Shown here piece after piece: positions 28,016 to 37,189 of a DNA stretch of 64,000 nucleotides. The notes under the pieces were generated by a model, which worked only from the letters and a program-made list of their open reading frames with translations, did not search any database and had not been told where the DNA came from. The DNA comes from Flammeovirgaceae bacterium UBA5008 (GTDB lineage Bacteria; Bacteroidota; Bacteroidia; Cytophagales; Cyclobacteriaceae), in the NCBI GenBank assembly GCA_002398365.1, contig DGYK01000011.1, positions 63,045-127,044 of the forward strand, read 5' to 3'. The position numbers and the translations under genes were made by a program. Each line of letters begins with the position of its first letter. The first letter of the stretch is position 1.

Positions 28016-28255
28016 TTATTTTTTAGCGTTTTCTTCCAAGTAGCTGATCGCCTGACCAACGGTAGCGATGTTTTCTGCTTGGTCATCTGGGATGGAAATG
28101 TTGAATTCTTTCTCGAATTCCATGATTAATTCAACGGTATCCAACGAATCAGCTCCCAAGTCATTGGTAAAGCTTGCCTCCGGTGTTACTTCAGATTCTT
28201 CAACACCCAACTTGTCGATGATGATTTGTTTTACTTTTTGTGCGATTTCAGACAT
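28016..28255 (-). CDS. acpP: acyl carrier protein
   Basis: A 79-residue acidic carrier that holds growing acyl chains on a phosphopantetheine arm. The attachment serine is in LGADSLDTVEL (Ser38 region). I used the ATG at 28255 (MSEIAQKVKQIIIDKLG), which gives the standard length; the frame open to 28291 would add 12 residues that do not fit the family. A TTTG-N20-TTTATTTG promoter lies just upstream, divergent from the IPExxxVDY gene. Confidence 0.98.
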   Translation of the reverse strand: MSEIAQKVKQIIIDKLGVEESEVTPEASFTNDLGADSLDTVELIMEFEKEFNISIPDDQAENIATVGQAISYLEENAKK

Positions 28256-28288
28256 GATAATAAGGTTTAATGATTCAAAAATCAGGTG

Positions 28289-28320
28289 CAAATAAAGAGA
28301 TTTAGCGCAATATTGACAAA
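28289..28320 (-). promoter_or_regulatory. promoter of acpP-fabF-rnc
   Basis: On the minus strand TTTG (28320-28317), a 20-base spacer and TTTATTTG (28296-28289, one mismatch to TAnnTTTG) lie with the predicted start about 27 bases before the acpP ATG. Confidence 0.5.
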
Positions 28321-28346
28321 CTTTTAAAAGCGATCGTCAGCTTCCG

Positions 28347-28354
28347 TACTTTTG
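28347..28354 (+). promoter_or_regulatory. possible -7 element of the IPExxxVDY gene
   Basis: TACTTTTG matches TAnnTTTG exactly, 14 bases before the ATG. No TTTG lies at -33, so support is partial; the leader would be very short (about 8 bases). Confidence 0.35.
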
Positions 28355-28368
28355 GCAATCCTTTCAAA

Positions 28369-28791
28369 ATGAAGAAAAAGCGGCTTGATATTGAATATTC
28401 GTATGATTTTGACCTTATCGGGATTATATCCCCTTTGAAGGGCTATAAACTGGCCTGGGAGATCAATAACTCGCTGGAAGTGAAACTAGTGAAGGAGAAA
28501 GACTTATCTATTACATTCAAAAACGGACAAGAGGCTAATTTCTCTTATTTCAGCTTTCACAACGAAGTAAGTGTATTGAAACTTTTTAAAAATAAACCGG
28601 TGGAAACGGAGCAATTAAAAAGCGTTTTAATACCCGAATTTCCGCATTATGATTTCATTTTGCTTTCACAAAGTGATGATCCGGGCAAAAGCAATCGTTT
28701 GCAAGAAGTCTTACGTCATATCCCTTCCGTTGAATTGGTAGCTTTTATACCTTTGGGCGCTTTAAAATCGAAGGATTACTTTATTTTTTAA
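28369..28791 (+). CDS. IPExxxVDY family protein
   Basis: A 140-residue cytosolic protein of a family known only by its motif and found almost wholly in Bacteroidota next to pyruvate kinase. The motif appears here as IPEFPHYDFIL (about 88-98), where Tyr replaces the usual Val before the Asp position. The C-terminus (VELVAFIPLGALKSKDYFIF) is also typical. No activity has been established for the family. It is followed by pyk after 74 bases in the same direction, a conserved pairing that hints at a link to central metabolism or its control. Confidence 0.88.
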   Translation: MKKKRLDIEYSYDFDLIGIISPLKGYKLAWEINNSLEVKLVKEKDLSITFKNGQEANFSYFSFHNEVSVLKLFKNKPVETEQLKSVLIPEFPHYDFILLSQSDDPGKSNRLQEVLRHIPSVELVAFIPLGALKSKDYFIF

Positions 28792-28865
28792 TCGGATCAG
28801 TTAATCTAATGCTTGTTCTTTACGCATAATTCTAAAATCTTTAATCTAAAATCTTAAATTCTCGA

Positions 28866-30293
28866 ATGGAACGTATCTCGTACAACAAAACCAAAATTGT
28901 AGCCACGGTAGGCCCCGCTTCCAACAACAAAGAAATGCTGCACGCATTGATTAAAGAGGGAGTAGATGTATTCAGATTAAATTTTTCGCACGGCAAACAT
29001 GAAGATCACCTCAAAGTGATCAATTATGTGCGCGAGCTCAACAAAGAGATGGGCACTAATGTGGCGCTATTGCAAGATTTGCAAGGCCCTAAAATCCGTG
29101 TCAACGAAATGCAACCGGGTATTGAGATTTTGGCCGGACAAGAATTAGTTATTACCACCCGCGAAGTGCTGGGTAATAATGAATTGGTAAGTACTTCTTA
29201 CGAAGGACTGCCCCGCGATGTAAAACGGGGTGACATGATTTTGATTGATGATGGTAAAATCGAATTGAAAGTTGTTGAGGTACGTGATATTGATGTAGTG
29301 TGCAAGGTGATTTATGGTGGACCACTAAAGCCACGCAAAGGAATTAACCTTCCTTTCTCCAAAGTATCGGCACCTTCATTGACTGAAAAAGATTTGGCGG
29401 ACTTGGAATTTGGATTGAAGAACCAAGTAGATTGGGTGGCACTTTCGTTCGTGCGCAAAGCGTCTGACATCGAAATATTAAGAGATATCATTAACAGAAA
29501 TAAGTCAAACACACGCATAGTAGCTAAAATTGAAAAGCCTGAAGCGCTTGAAAATATCGATGCAATTATTGCGGCTACTGATGCCGTGATGGTGGCTCGA
29601 GGAGACCTCGGAGTAGAAATCTGGATGGAAGAAGTGCCGATGGTGCAGAAGATGTTGGTTGAAAAATGTAATCGCGCTTCGAAGCCAGTGATCGTTGCGA
29701 CTCAAATGATGGAGAGCATGATCGAAAACCCACGCCCGACACGCGCGGAGACAAACGATGTCGCGAATGCGGTAATTGACGGTGCCGATGCATTGATGCT
29801 TTCTGCGGAAACGGCTGCTGGTAAATATCCGATCGAAGTAATCCGAAGCATGGTGCGTACTATTGGATCGGTCGAAAAACAAGGACGAATTTTTTATAAG
29901 TTTCAGGATGTTGATCCAAAATCGCCCAACTATTTTACGGACAGCTTGATTTTGACCGCTTGTAAGTTGGCGAAAGATGTGAATGCGAAAGCGATTGTGG
30001 GGATGACGCAAATGGGCTACAGCGCTTACAAAGCTTCATCTCATCGCCCCAATGCAAATATTTTTGCGTTCACCAGCAATGGAGCAATTATTAACACAAT
30101 GAATTTAGTGTGGGCAACACGCGCCTATCATTACGATAAAGCTTCATCGACCGATGAAACAATTGCTGATGTAGAAGCAATTTTGAAACGCGATGGTCAT
30201 GTGAAAAAAGGTGATGTATTTATCATTCTGGCCAGCATGCCAATCCAAGAGCGCGGTCGCTCGAACATGATTAAAGTACACGAAGTACAATAA
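28866..30293 (+). CDS. pyk: pyruvate kinase
   Basis: Converts phosphoenolpyruvate and ADP to pyruvate and ATP, the last step of glycolysis. The 475-residue protein shows KIVATVGPAS at the start, VFRLNFSHG, LQDLQGPKIRV, the active-site lysine block VAKIEKPEAL and VMVARGDLGVEI, then PTRAETNDVANAVIDGAD and the C-terminal regulatory domain. The 74-base gap upstream holds two near copies of ATCTAAAATCTT and no clear promoter. A strong hairpin follows the stop. Confidence 0.98.
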   Translation: MERISYNKTKIVATVGPASNNKEMLHALIKEGVDVFRLNFSHGKHEDHLKVINYVRELNKEMGTNVALLQDLQGPKIRVNEMQPGIEILAGQELVITTREVLGNNELVSTSYEGLPRDVKRGDMILIDDGKIELKVVEVRDIDVVCKVIYGGPLKPRKGINLPFSKVSAPSLTEKDLADLEFGLKNQVDWVALSFVRKASDIEILRDIINRNKSNTRIVAKIEKPEALENIDAIIAATDAVMVARGDLGVEIWMEEVPMVQKMLVEKCNRASKPVIVATQMMESMIENPRPTRAETNDVANAVIDGADALMLSAETAAGKYPIEVIRSMVRTIGSVEKQGRIFYKFQDVDPKSPNYFTDSLILTACKLAKDVNAKAIVGMTQMGYSAYKASSHRPNANIFAFTSNGAIINTMNLVWATRAYHYDKASSTDETIADVEAILKRDGHVKKGDVFIILASMPIQERGRSNMIKVHEVQ

Positions 30294-30305
30294 TAATTGA
30301 AAGTG

Positions 30306-30331
30306 AAAGGGGCATCAAAAGGTGCCCCTTT
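30306..30331 (+). terminator. terminator of pyk
   Basis: A 9-base-pair stem AAAGGGGCA/TGCCCCTTT with an 8-base loop is followed by GTTTAGG, 13 bases past the pyk stop and 9 bases before the stop of the convergent rqcH-like gene. It may serve both. Confidence 0.75.
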
Positions 30332-30339
30332 GTTTAGGA

Positions 30340-31884
30340 CTATAGTTTGGGCTGAACGAGAATGACTGTTTCTTTTTCAACCACCACGGCCCCGGAAGGA
30401 TCTCCTTTTCGTTTGCGAACAAATTTCTTGGGCGTATACGCCACAGGGCAAAGACTTTCGGTTTTTCGCTTAGAGTTGTAAGCGGCTAGTTCGGCAGCTC
30501 GTTCGATTACATCTTTTGGAAATGGTTTCCCTGACTGATGTTTAATTAACACGTGCGAACCCGCCACATCTTTGGCGTGCAGCCACAAATCTTCCTTGAA
30601 TGCAAATTTGAGAGTCAACTCGTCATTTGCTTCTGCATTTTTCCCAACCCAAATCCGAAAACCTTTGAAGGTAAATTCATGATAGGGGAGGGAAACGGAT
30701 TCTTGTTGGGCTTTGGCGACAGGTTTTGTTTTGATGAACAGGCGCAATGATTTTAAATCCGGTGCTTCCGTGATCTGATCAATCAAAGCTTTTGTTTTCT
30801 CAATTTCTTTTTTCTTCGTTTCGATTGATTGTGAAAGTTGATTGATTTCGATTTGTTGATTTTTTGCCTTTCGGTAAAATACTTCTGCGTTTTGCTGAGG
30901 ATTCAGTTCCTTCTTCAGCTTGATTTCTTCTGGCTGGCCAGTGTAAAAGTTCTCAAGCGTGATTTTTTCAGTCCCGATTTTTATTTCGTGCATGTGCGCC
31001 ATGACCAAATCGGCCCACACTTGATAATGTTTGTCGTTTATAATTTCATTTAGCTTGATTTGGTTCTTGGTGATGTAGCTTTCCATCCGCTTCAGCGAAT
31101 CGTTGTATGATTTGAGCAGTTGATGCTTTTCGTGTTGAAATGAGTCAGTAGAGGTATGGAGGTGATAAAATTCATTGAGCGCCTCAATTGGGGTGTTGTG
31201 TGTTGAGATTACCTTTTCGGAAGGTAGAAGAGTAAGTTGAATTTTACCTTGAGATTCGATAATCCTAAAAACAGGATTTTCTAATTCAGCAATAGTCTTT
31301 TGAAAGAATAACCACTTTTCATAAGTGTCGAAAAGTTTATTGAAATGTTTGTTTAAATGCAAAATCACCTCTTTGCCTAGTGTGATATAGTGCTTACTTA
31401 AATCACTCAGATTCGCTTCAAAAATTTCTTTATTATTGACGATCGTACGATGAAGTTGTTCCGGCTGAATAGTCAAGTCATCGCTAAATTGATTTTTAAA
31501 AATTTTTACTGCTTTGTTTTGATGAAGTAAGATGACATTGGCTTGGTAACCATGCATTTTGAAAAGCAGACTCCAGTCATCTTCTAGTTGAATGACAAAG
31601 CTCCGTTCATTTGAAAAGAAATTTATGCTTATTACCTTTTTGAGAATGATCTCGTCAAACAAGTCAATGCTATTCTTTTTGGCCCGGTGAAAGGTGGACG
31701 GAAACGACAAGCAACATAATGATGGTTGTAAGCTTGCTTTAATGAAAAAAGAAGATTTTGAATTATTAAATTCTAATACCAGTTCGTCTTTATTCTGGCT
31801 AAAGCACGATACGATACTAAAACCCTCCAGTAGCGAATGTAACTGTTCGCTCAGGGGCTTGATCAGATAGTAGTTGTTATGCAA
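30340..31884 (-). CDS. rqcH: NFACT-family protein, RqcH-like ribosome quality-control factor
   Basis: A 514-residue protein of the NFACT (Rqc2/NEMF/FbpA) family. The family binds stalled large ribosomal subunits and in bacteria adds an alanine tail to the trapped chain. The N-terminal NFACT-N domain (about 1-200) is divergent; a charged coiled-coil middle follows (about 290-395, YRKAKNQQIEINQLSQSIE and KKKEIEKTKALIDQI). The C-terminal NFACT-R domain is clear (FRIWVGKNAEANDELTLKF, then DLWLHAKDVAGSHVLIKH). The symbol is by homology of domain order; tailing activity is not shown. It overlaps no gene and sits 3 bases upstream of nothing but the convergent pyk terminator; the MBL hydrolase gene lies 3 bases upstream. 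Confidence 0.85.
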   Translation of the reverse strand: MHNNYYLIKPLSEQLHSLLEGFSIVSCFSQNKDELVLEFNNSKSSFFIKASLQPSLCCLSFPSTFHRAKKNSIDLFDEIILKKVISINFFSNERSFVIQLEDDWSLLFKMHGYQANVILLHQNKAVKIFKNQFSDDLTIQPEQLHRTIVNNKEIFEANLSDLSKHYITLGKEVILHLNKHFNKLFDTYEKWLFFQKTIAELENPVFRIIESQGKIQLTLLPSEKVISTHNTPIEALNEFYHLHTSTDSFQHEKHQLLKSYNDSLKRMESYITKNQIKLNEIINDKHYQVWADLVMAHMHEIKIGTEKITLENFYTGQPEEIKLKKELNPQQNAEVFYRKAKNQQIEINQLSQSIETKKKEIEKTKALIDQITEAPDLKSLRLFIKTKPVAKAQQESVSLPYHEFTFKGFRIWVGKNAEANDELTLKFAFKEDLWLHAKDVAGSHVLIKHQSGKPFPKDVIERAAELAAYNSKRKTESLCPVAYTPKKFVRKRKGDPSGAVVVEKETVILVQPKL

Positions 31885-31887
31885 AAC

Positions 31888-32649
31888 TTAAAGTTCGAAG
31901 CTTAAACCATCGAATCCCAAAGCTATGGAATTGGGCAATTCTTTTTCGATTACTTTGTGTAAACCTAGCTTATGGCTGATGTGTGTAAAGTACGTTTGGC
32001 GTGCGCCCACTTTTTTGGCAACTTCAACCGCCTCTTGCAAAGTGAAGTGAGAAATGTGCGGCTCCTTTTGCAATGCGTTTAACACCAGCACTTCGGTGCC
32101 CTCTAGGCGATTCATGGTTTCAGGGCTGATATAGTTGGCATCTGTAATGTAGCTGAATCCACCTATCCGAAATCCCAACACGGGCATTCGCAAATGCATA
32201 ACGGGTAAAGGAATGATGGGAATCTCGTGAGCATAAAAAGATTGTTCATCGATCGTCATCAATTGTATTTGAGGTGTACCGGGATACCGTGTTTCCTCAA
32301 AAGCATAATAAAACTCAGTCCTCAGTTGCTGTAGAGTAGCATTTGTTCCGTACACCGGCATGTCGCGTTGCTGCAGAAAGTTGAACGCACGAATGTCATC
32401 TAAACCCGCGATGTGATCTTTATGGCTGTGCGTGAGCAGCACTGCATCAAGTTGGGAAATGTTTTCGCGTAGCATTTGCTGGCGGAAATCCGGGCCGGTA
32501 TCAATCACAAAACTCTTTCCATCCAATTCGATATGAACCGAAACACGCAAGCGCTTGTCACGGTAATCCATCGACCGACACACTTCGCACGAGCATCCGA
32601 TGACCGGAACTCCTTGCGATGTGCCTGTGCCGAGCAGCGTTACTTTCAA
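31888..32649 (-). CDS. metallo-beta-lactamase-fold hydrolase, PhnP-like
   Basis: A 253-residue cytosolic metallohydrolase. The metal site is clear: THSHKDH (HxHxDH, about 75-81), a further Asp in YITDAN and the C-terminal FTHISH. The N-terminus MKVTLLGTGTSQGVPVIGC, with the CSCEVC cysteines after it, matches the PhnP-like group that acts on cyclic phosphates or phosphodiesters. The substrate here is unknown. It is 3 bases upstream of the rqcH-like gene and 6 bases downstream of the Uma2 gene, all on the minus strand. Confidence 0.93.
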   Translation of the reverse strand: MKVTLLGTGTSQGVPVIGCSCEVCRSMDYRDKRLRVSVHIELDGKSFVIDTGPDFRQQMLRENISQLDAVLLTHSHKDHIAGLDDIRAFNFLQQRDMPVYGTNATLQQLRTEFYYAFEETRYPGTPQIQLMTIDEQSFYAHEIPIIPLPVMHLRMPVLGFRIGGFSYITDANYISPETMNRLEGTEVLVLNALQKEPHISHFTLQEAVEVAKKVGARQTYFTHISHKLGLHKVIEKELPNSIALGFDGLSFEL

Positions 32650-32655
32650 AATGAA

Positions 32656-33192
32656 TTAAAATTTGAAGGTGTGGCGAAGGAGTAAAGACACGATTTTGTT
32701 TTTGTCTTTTTTGAACTCTTGAAACTTCTTCTCAACTAATTGGAAACCAATAGAAACTTTGGTTTGCGGGTCGATTACCCAATATTCTTTAACACCCGTT
32801 TTCTCGTAGATCTTTTTCTTCTTTGTTAAATCAAAATTCTTAGTTCCTGGCGATAGGATTTCGATGATGAGATCAGGTGTTCCGTAGATTCCGTCTTCGC
32901 GAATGATGGCAACGTTTTCAGCTAAAACAAAAGCCAAGTCAGGTTGAAAAGCATTTTTATGATCCTCCAAATAAACATCAATTGGAGAAGGAATTAATTC
33001 ACCAATCGAAGTTTCTTCTATCAGATTATAAAATTGCCCAATCAATCTGAAGGCAATTTTTTGGTGAGCGGAATTAGGTGCAGGTGACATATAGATCGTT
33101 CCATTAATCAATTCACAACGAGTACCTTCCGGAAGCATCTTAAATACTTCCATTGTGGTCTTCGGGGGTCTATTGTCAATTGCTTTTAACAT
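32656..33192 (-). CDS. Uma2-family (DUF820) putative endonuclease
   Basis: A 178-residue protein of the Uma2 family, which has a restriction-endonuclease-like fold. The core motif is seen as FQPDLAFVL (Asp) followed by GTPDLIIEILSPGTKNFDLTKK and KIYEKTGVKEYWVIDP, giving the PD-(D/E)xK-type acidic residues. Family members are extremely common in cyanobacteria and also in Bacteroidota; their target and role are unknown, and a transposon or defence link has been suggested but not proven. It sits 2 bases after a 90-residue unknown, forming a tight pair. Confidence 0.9.
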   Translation of the reverse strand: MLKAIDNRPPKTTMEVFKMLPEGTRCELINGTIYMSPAPNSAHQKIAFRLIGQFYNLIEETSIGELIPSPIDVYLEDHKNAFQPDLAFVLAENVAIIREDGIYGTPDLIIEILSPGTKNFDLTKKKKIYEKTGVKEYWVIDPQTKVSIGFQLVEKKFQEFKKDKNKIVSLLLRHTFKF

Positions 33193-33194
33193 GT

Positions 33195-33467
33195 TTACAA
33201 TTTTACTTCTGCTTGAGTGAGCTCCTCATACAGTTTTAAATTCTTTTCACTGAATTTCGAAGTATCGAGTTCAACGTTTTTCAGGATGTCCAAGAGCGCG
33301 TTAATTTTGCCTTCCGTAGCAAAAAATTTGTTCAGAATCATGATCTTCTGCTCTTTCAACAGGCAGTAACCCGATTTGAAGTTTCCTTTTTCGTAGCGCA
33401 AGATGTAATCCGATTCTGAAACCAAGTCTTCCAACTTGGTCAGAAATTGAGTTGTGTATTTAATCAT
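33195..33467 (-). CDS. small conserved-looking protein of unknown function
   Basis: A 90-residue soluble protein with no signal peptide. It has a regular alternation of strand and helix (SESDYILRYEKGNFKSGYC, then INALLDILKNVELDTSKF) and a Cys at position 54. I think similar proteins occur widely in Bacteroidota, but I cannot name the family and give no function. Its stop is 2 bases before the Uma2 ATG, so the two are almost certainly co-translated. It is divergent from miaA across 68 bases. Confidence 0.75.
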   Translation of the reverse strand: MIKYTTQFLTKLEDLVSESDYILRYEKGNFKSGYCLLKEQKIMILNKFFATEGKINALLDILKNVELDTSKFSEKNLKLYEELTQAEVKL

Positions 33468-33535
33468 TCGTAGTGGCGAATTTTACCTGCAAGATAGGCA
33501 GTAATTTGAAAATTCGGTAATTTGAAAGCCGCTTG

Positions 33536-34426
33536 ATGGTACGTGAAAATAAGCTCATAGTGATTGTAGGTCCCACAGCGGTGGGCAAAACGGCTGCCGC
33601 CATCCTTTTGGCCAGCCGATTGAGTACAGAAATCATTTCAGCCGATTCACGCCAGTTGTTCAAAGAGTTGACGATTGGCACTGCCAAGCCTACTTTAGAG
33701 GAATTGGCTGCCGTACCCCATCACTTCATCAATTACAAGTCCATTGAAGAAGATTACGATGCCGCTACGTATGGTGAAGAGGCTTATCAACTGATTGTTC
33801 GCCTATTTGAGCAACACGAAACACTCGTATTGTGCGGAGGCTCCGGCCTGTATGTGAAGGCACTGCTGGAAGGTTTTGATGAAATGCCGGATATTCCCGA
33901 AGGGCTTCGAGAAGAAATTACGCACGATTTCCATGAAAAGGGCTTGGTTTGGTTGCAAGAAGAAATGCGAAATGCCGATCCTGAATATTTTGCGCAAGTA
34001 GATACCCAAAATCCTCAACGACTGATGCGAGGGTTGGAGATTGTGCGGGCATCGGGTAGGTCGGTGATGGACTTTCGGAAGAAAAACAAAAAGGACTTGC
34101 CGTTTCAGGTGGTGAAATATGCATTGGAATTGCCTCGTGAAGTACTCTATGCCCGAATTGATGCCCGGGTAGATGAAATGATCCGCTCCGGACTCGTGGA
34201 GGAGGCCGAAAAGTTTTATGCGCGCAAAAAGTTGAATGCGTTGCAAACGGTGGGCTATCAGGAGCTATTTGGATGGATGGATGGCAATTACGATCGTGAC
34301 GAAGCTATTCGGTTACTCAAACGCAACACCCGTCATTATGCCAAGCGCCAGTTGACGTGGTTTAAACGAGACGAGGAAATTAGTTGGATGAGCCCAGAGC
34401 AGCTTCTTAATATTGAGAAACTTTAG
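33536..34426 (+). CDS. miaA: tRNA dimethylallyltransferase
   Basis: MiaA adds a dimethylallyl group to A37 of tRNAs that read codons starting with U, including tRNA-Ser such as the one encoded at 47.4 kb. The 296-residue protein has the P-loop VGPTAVGKTAAA near the start, the SADSRQLFKELTIGTAKP block that contacts the base, and LCGGSGLYVKALLEG, ending with RHYAKRQLTWFKRDE. I used the ATG at 33536; a TTG just before it is also in frame. Confidence 0.97.
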   Translation: MVRENKLIVIVGPTAVGKTAAAILLASRLSTEIISADSRQLFKELTIGTAKPTLEELAAVPHHFINYKSIEEDYDAATYGEEAYQLIVRLFEQHETLVLCGGSGLYVKALLEGFDEMPDIPEGLREEITHDFHEKGLVWLQEEMRNADPEYFAQVDTQNPQRLMRGLEIVRASGRSVMDFRKKNKKDLPFQVVKYALELPREVLYARIDARVDEMIRSGLVEEAEKFYARKKLNALQTVGYQELFGWMDGNYDRDEAIRLLKRNTRHYAKRQLTWFKRDEEISWMSPEQLLNIEKL

Positions 34427-34466
34427 ATTCAAATTGATAAGTTTGCATGCTTGAATTGCCAAAGAC

Positions 34467-35753
34467 TTGAATAAAGTACTCATCATCACTTATTATTGGC
34501 CACCCAGTGGCGGCAGCGGGGTGCAACGTTGGCTCAAGTTTGTAAAGTATCTGACCAAGATGGGATGGGAGCCGTATGTGTACACACCCGAAAATCCATC
34601 GTTTGCGATTCAAGATCCATCCTTACTAAAAGATGTGCCTGATTCTGTTGAAGTGATCAAGATTCCCATTTGGGAACCGTACGATTTATTTTTTAAAGTG
34701 GCTCGTTTTTTTGGTGGTCATAGTGGTAAACCAACCGACATGGTTTCGACTAGTAAGAAAAGTTTCTTTCAAAAACTGAGCTCGTTCATTCGTGGGAATT
34801 TTTTTATACCCGATGCACGCGTGTTTTGGGTGCGACCATCCGTTGCTTTTCTGCATGATTTTTTGAAAGCCAACGAAATAAAAAAGATAATCACCACCGG
34901 ACCGCCCCACAGCATGCATCTGATTGGTTTAGAGCTGAAAAAGAAAGACCCATCATTGCGTTGGATTGCCGATTTCAGAGATCCCTGGAGTGAATGGGAT
35001 TTGTTAGATACACTTTCGTTAACCCACTGGGGAAGAAAGAGACATCAAGCATTGGAGAAGAAAGTTCTTACGATGGCAGACGAGGTAATCACGATTGCCC
35101 CATTTCACGTTACCCGATTGGAAGCATTGAGCAATCGAAAAGTGCAGTTGATTACGAATGGATTTGATGAAGACGACTTTGCAGGTATTGTTCATAAGAA
35201 AACTTCGCGATTCACCATTCGGCATGTAGGTGTTGTAGACGAGCTTCGCGACCCACGTCCGGTGATGGAAGCGGTAAAGGCGTTGTGTTTAGAAAATCAA
35301 GAGTTTGCGAGCAACGTGCTGATTGAATTTGTCGGTAACGTCAACTCGGCTTTTAAAAATTATGTGGCCGGAGATGAGCAACTTCATAAAGTAACCCGCT
35401 TTGTAGATCAGATGCCGCATAGTGAATTACTAAAACTTTATGGCGAAACTGATCTGCAATTGTTGGTGTTAGCACATACAGCCATTGCACCTGGTAATTT
35501 GCCGGGTAAGTTTTTCGAGTACTTGGCTTCTGGCAATCCGATTCTGGCGATTGGACCAACGGATGGAGATGCTGCTCAGGTACTGAAGGAAACAGATGCA
35601 GGTAAGATATTCGAAAGAGAATCGATTGAGGAAATAAAGATTAGTATTGGCGTTAGTTTTTCAAAGTGGCCCGATAAAAATAGGTCAAGTCGAAGCGCAA
35701 TTTATTCGCGGAGTAGTTTAGCACAACAGCTAATAGAACTTTTAAACGATTAG
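34467..35753 (+). CDS. glycosyltransferase, GT-B fold (GT4-like)
   Basis: A 428-residue cytosolic or membrane-associated glycosyltransferase. The N-terminal lobe starts with the glycine-rich WPPSGGSGVQRWLKF and contains ITTGPPHSMHLIG and WIADFRDPWSEWD. The C-terminal lobe has the donor-binding Glu region as PGNLPGKFFEYLASGNPIL. It starts at a TTG (34467), bounded by an in-frame stop at 34452. It is the first gene of a glycan-assembly run that shares a single base with the next gene. Donor and acceptor sugars are unknown. Confidence 0.92.
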   Translation: MNKVLIITYYWPPSGGSGVQRWLKFVKYLTKMGWEPYVYTPENPSFAIQDPSLLKDVPDSVEVIKIPIWEPYDLFFKVARFFGGHSGKPTDMVSTSKKSFFQKLSSFIRGNFFIPDARVFWVRPSVAFLHDFLKANEIKKIITTGPPHSMHLIGLELKKKDPSLRWIADFRDPWSEWDLLDTLSLTHWGRKRHQALEKKVLTMADEVITIAPFHVTRLEALSNRKVQLITNGFDEDDFAGIVHKKTSRFTIRHVGVVDELRDPRPVMEAVKALCLENQEFASNVLIEFVGNVNSAFKNYVAGDEQLHKVTRFVDQMPHSELLKLYGETDLQLLVLAHTAIAPGNLPGKFFEYLASGNPILAIGPTDGDAAQVLKETDAGKIFERESIEEIKISIGVSFSKWPDKNRSSRSAIYSRSSLAQQLIELLND

Positions 35754-37189
35754 TGAAATTGATCAGTAAAAACTTTATTAAGAGTTCTGCTATTTATACC
35801 ATCGCTGGGGCATTGCCTATGGCCAGCGCAATTATTTTACTGCCTTTTTATAGTAAGCTTCCAGTGGCTGTATTTGGAGCTCTTTCCATTTATTTCAGTC
35901 TCTCGTTGCTGGTGCAAATTTTTGTGGCCTACAGTTTTGATAGCTCGATATATATCTATTACCATGAATATAAACACGAACCTAAAAAGCTTTCTTCTTT
36001 CATTAGTTCTGCATTTATTTTTATCCTGATATTGAGTATTGCTTCTGGGTTATTACTTGCGCTTGTAGGTAATTGGGTCTTTAGTTCGTTATTCAAGGAA
36101 GAGCAAATTGTTTTTTATCCGTTTGGATTGCTCTCGGTGGCTACGGGCATCTTTCAAGCTCTTTTAAAGGTAAATAACAGTCTATTACAAACGCAGCAGA
36201 AACCAGTTTTATTCCTGTGGTCAAATGTAATTTCATTCTCTTCCATAGCCGGACTGACGATAGTCGGTATCCTTATTTTTCCTGATAGTCTTTGGGGCCC
36301 CATCGGAGGGAAACTTATCGCAGCTCTGTTATCAGCAGCTTGGGTACTTAGTTTTATTTTCAGACAGTTTGGCTTTCACTTTGATTGGGATTTGCTTAAA
36401 CCCACTTTTTCATTTAACAACACTTCAGTTATTTATCAAATACAACAATGGTTCATTAATTATTATGATCGTTTTTTTCTTTTGCTATTTATTTCCATAA
36501 GCTCTTTGGGAGTTTATGATTTAGCCCTCAAATGTATGCTTGCCATTGAGTTTGTGTTAACTGGATTGAATTCTTCCTTTTACCCTAAAGTGATGGGGCT
36601 AGTAGCTTTGCAGAAGGATAAGCAAGCTACAGTTGAAATAAATAGGTATTACCATGGTTTGACGGCAGTAGCGATGTTGCTGGTAAGTGTTAGCATTTTG
36701 GTTTTTCCCGTTATCATCGAATTGATCTTTACTAAATCGGGATACCAACAAGCAATCCCCATATTACCTTTTGCGGCAGTAATTTATCTTTTCAGATCGA
36801 TGCGATTATTCGTAGCCTTTCCTTACGCTGCGTTGAAATATTCTCGACCACTTCCTTTTTTTTACTTAGTTATATTGCTGATTAAGTTAGGTGCCATGCT
36901 TATCCTGATCAAACAGTTTGGTGTATATGGAGCAATTGCCTCAACTTGGCTTAGCTATATAGCCGAAATTGTAATATTATATTGGGGAATAAAAGATAAA
37001 TTCGTTTTCAAAATAAATAGCCTGAAGATGATTGTTGCTCCACTTTCACTGGCTATTCTCATTATGGTTTTAGAGCCTTTGCTTGGAATAGAATATTCTT
37101 ATTGGGTACACAGTCTTTATGTAATGGTTGCTCTGGCAATGTTAGGTTGGGTGTATCGGATGGAAATTAAAAAGTTAATTTATTCATGA
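35753..37189 (+). CDS. polysaccharide flippase (Wzx-like, MOP superfamily)
   Basis: A 478-residue polytopic membrane protein with about 14 helices, consistent with lipid-linked oligosaccharide flippases. The start (NFIKSSAIYTIAGALPMASAI) and the central helices (YQIQQWFINYYDRFFLLLF) fit the family. It uses a GTG whose G is the last base of the upstream stop (TAGTG, 1-base overlap), and its stop overlaps the ATG of the FkbM gene. It would flip the undecaprenyl-linked repeat built by the surrounding transferases. No Wzy polymerase is recognisable in the window. Confidence 0.88.
   Translation: MKLISKNFIKSSAIYTIAGALPMASAIILLPFYSKLPVAVFGALSIYFSLSLLVQIFVAYSFDSSIYIYYHEYKHEPKKLSSFISSAFIFILILSIASGLLLALVGNWVFSSLFKEEQIVFYPFGLLSVATGIFQALLKVNNSLLQTQQKPVLFLWSNVISFSSIAGLTIVGILIFPDSLWGPIGGKLIAALLSAAWVLSFIFRQFGFHFDWDLLKPTFSFNNTSVIYQIQQWFINYYDRFFLLLFISISSLGVYDLALKCMLAIEFVLTGLNSSFYPKVMGLVALQKDKQATVEINRYYHGLTAVAMLLVSVSILVFPVIIELIFTKSGYQQAIPILPFAAVIYLFRSMRLFVAFPYAALKYSRPLPFFYLVILLIKLGAMLILIKQFGVYGAIASTWLSYIAEIVILYWGIKDKFVFKINSLKMIVAPLSLAILIMVLEPLLGIEYSYWVHSLYVMVALAMLGWVYRMEIKKLIYS

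Noticed and set aside
29505..30011. 168-codon minus-strand frame inside pyk
   Set aside because: Rich in His, Arg and Ser as expected from the opposite frame of the strongly conserved pyruvate kinase; no family resemblance.
32656..33467. Restriction-modification or defence locus
   Set aside because: Uma2 has a nuclease-like core, but there is no methylase, ATPase or known defence partner, and the neighbours are housekeeping genes.
33803..34246. 147-codon minus-strand frame inside miaA
   Set aside because: Antisense to a complete MiaA with its P-loop and catalytic blocks.
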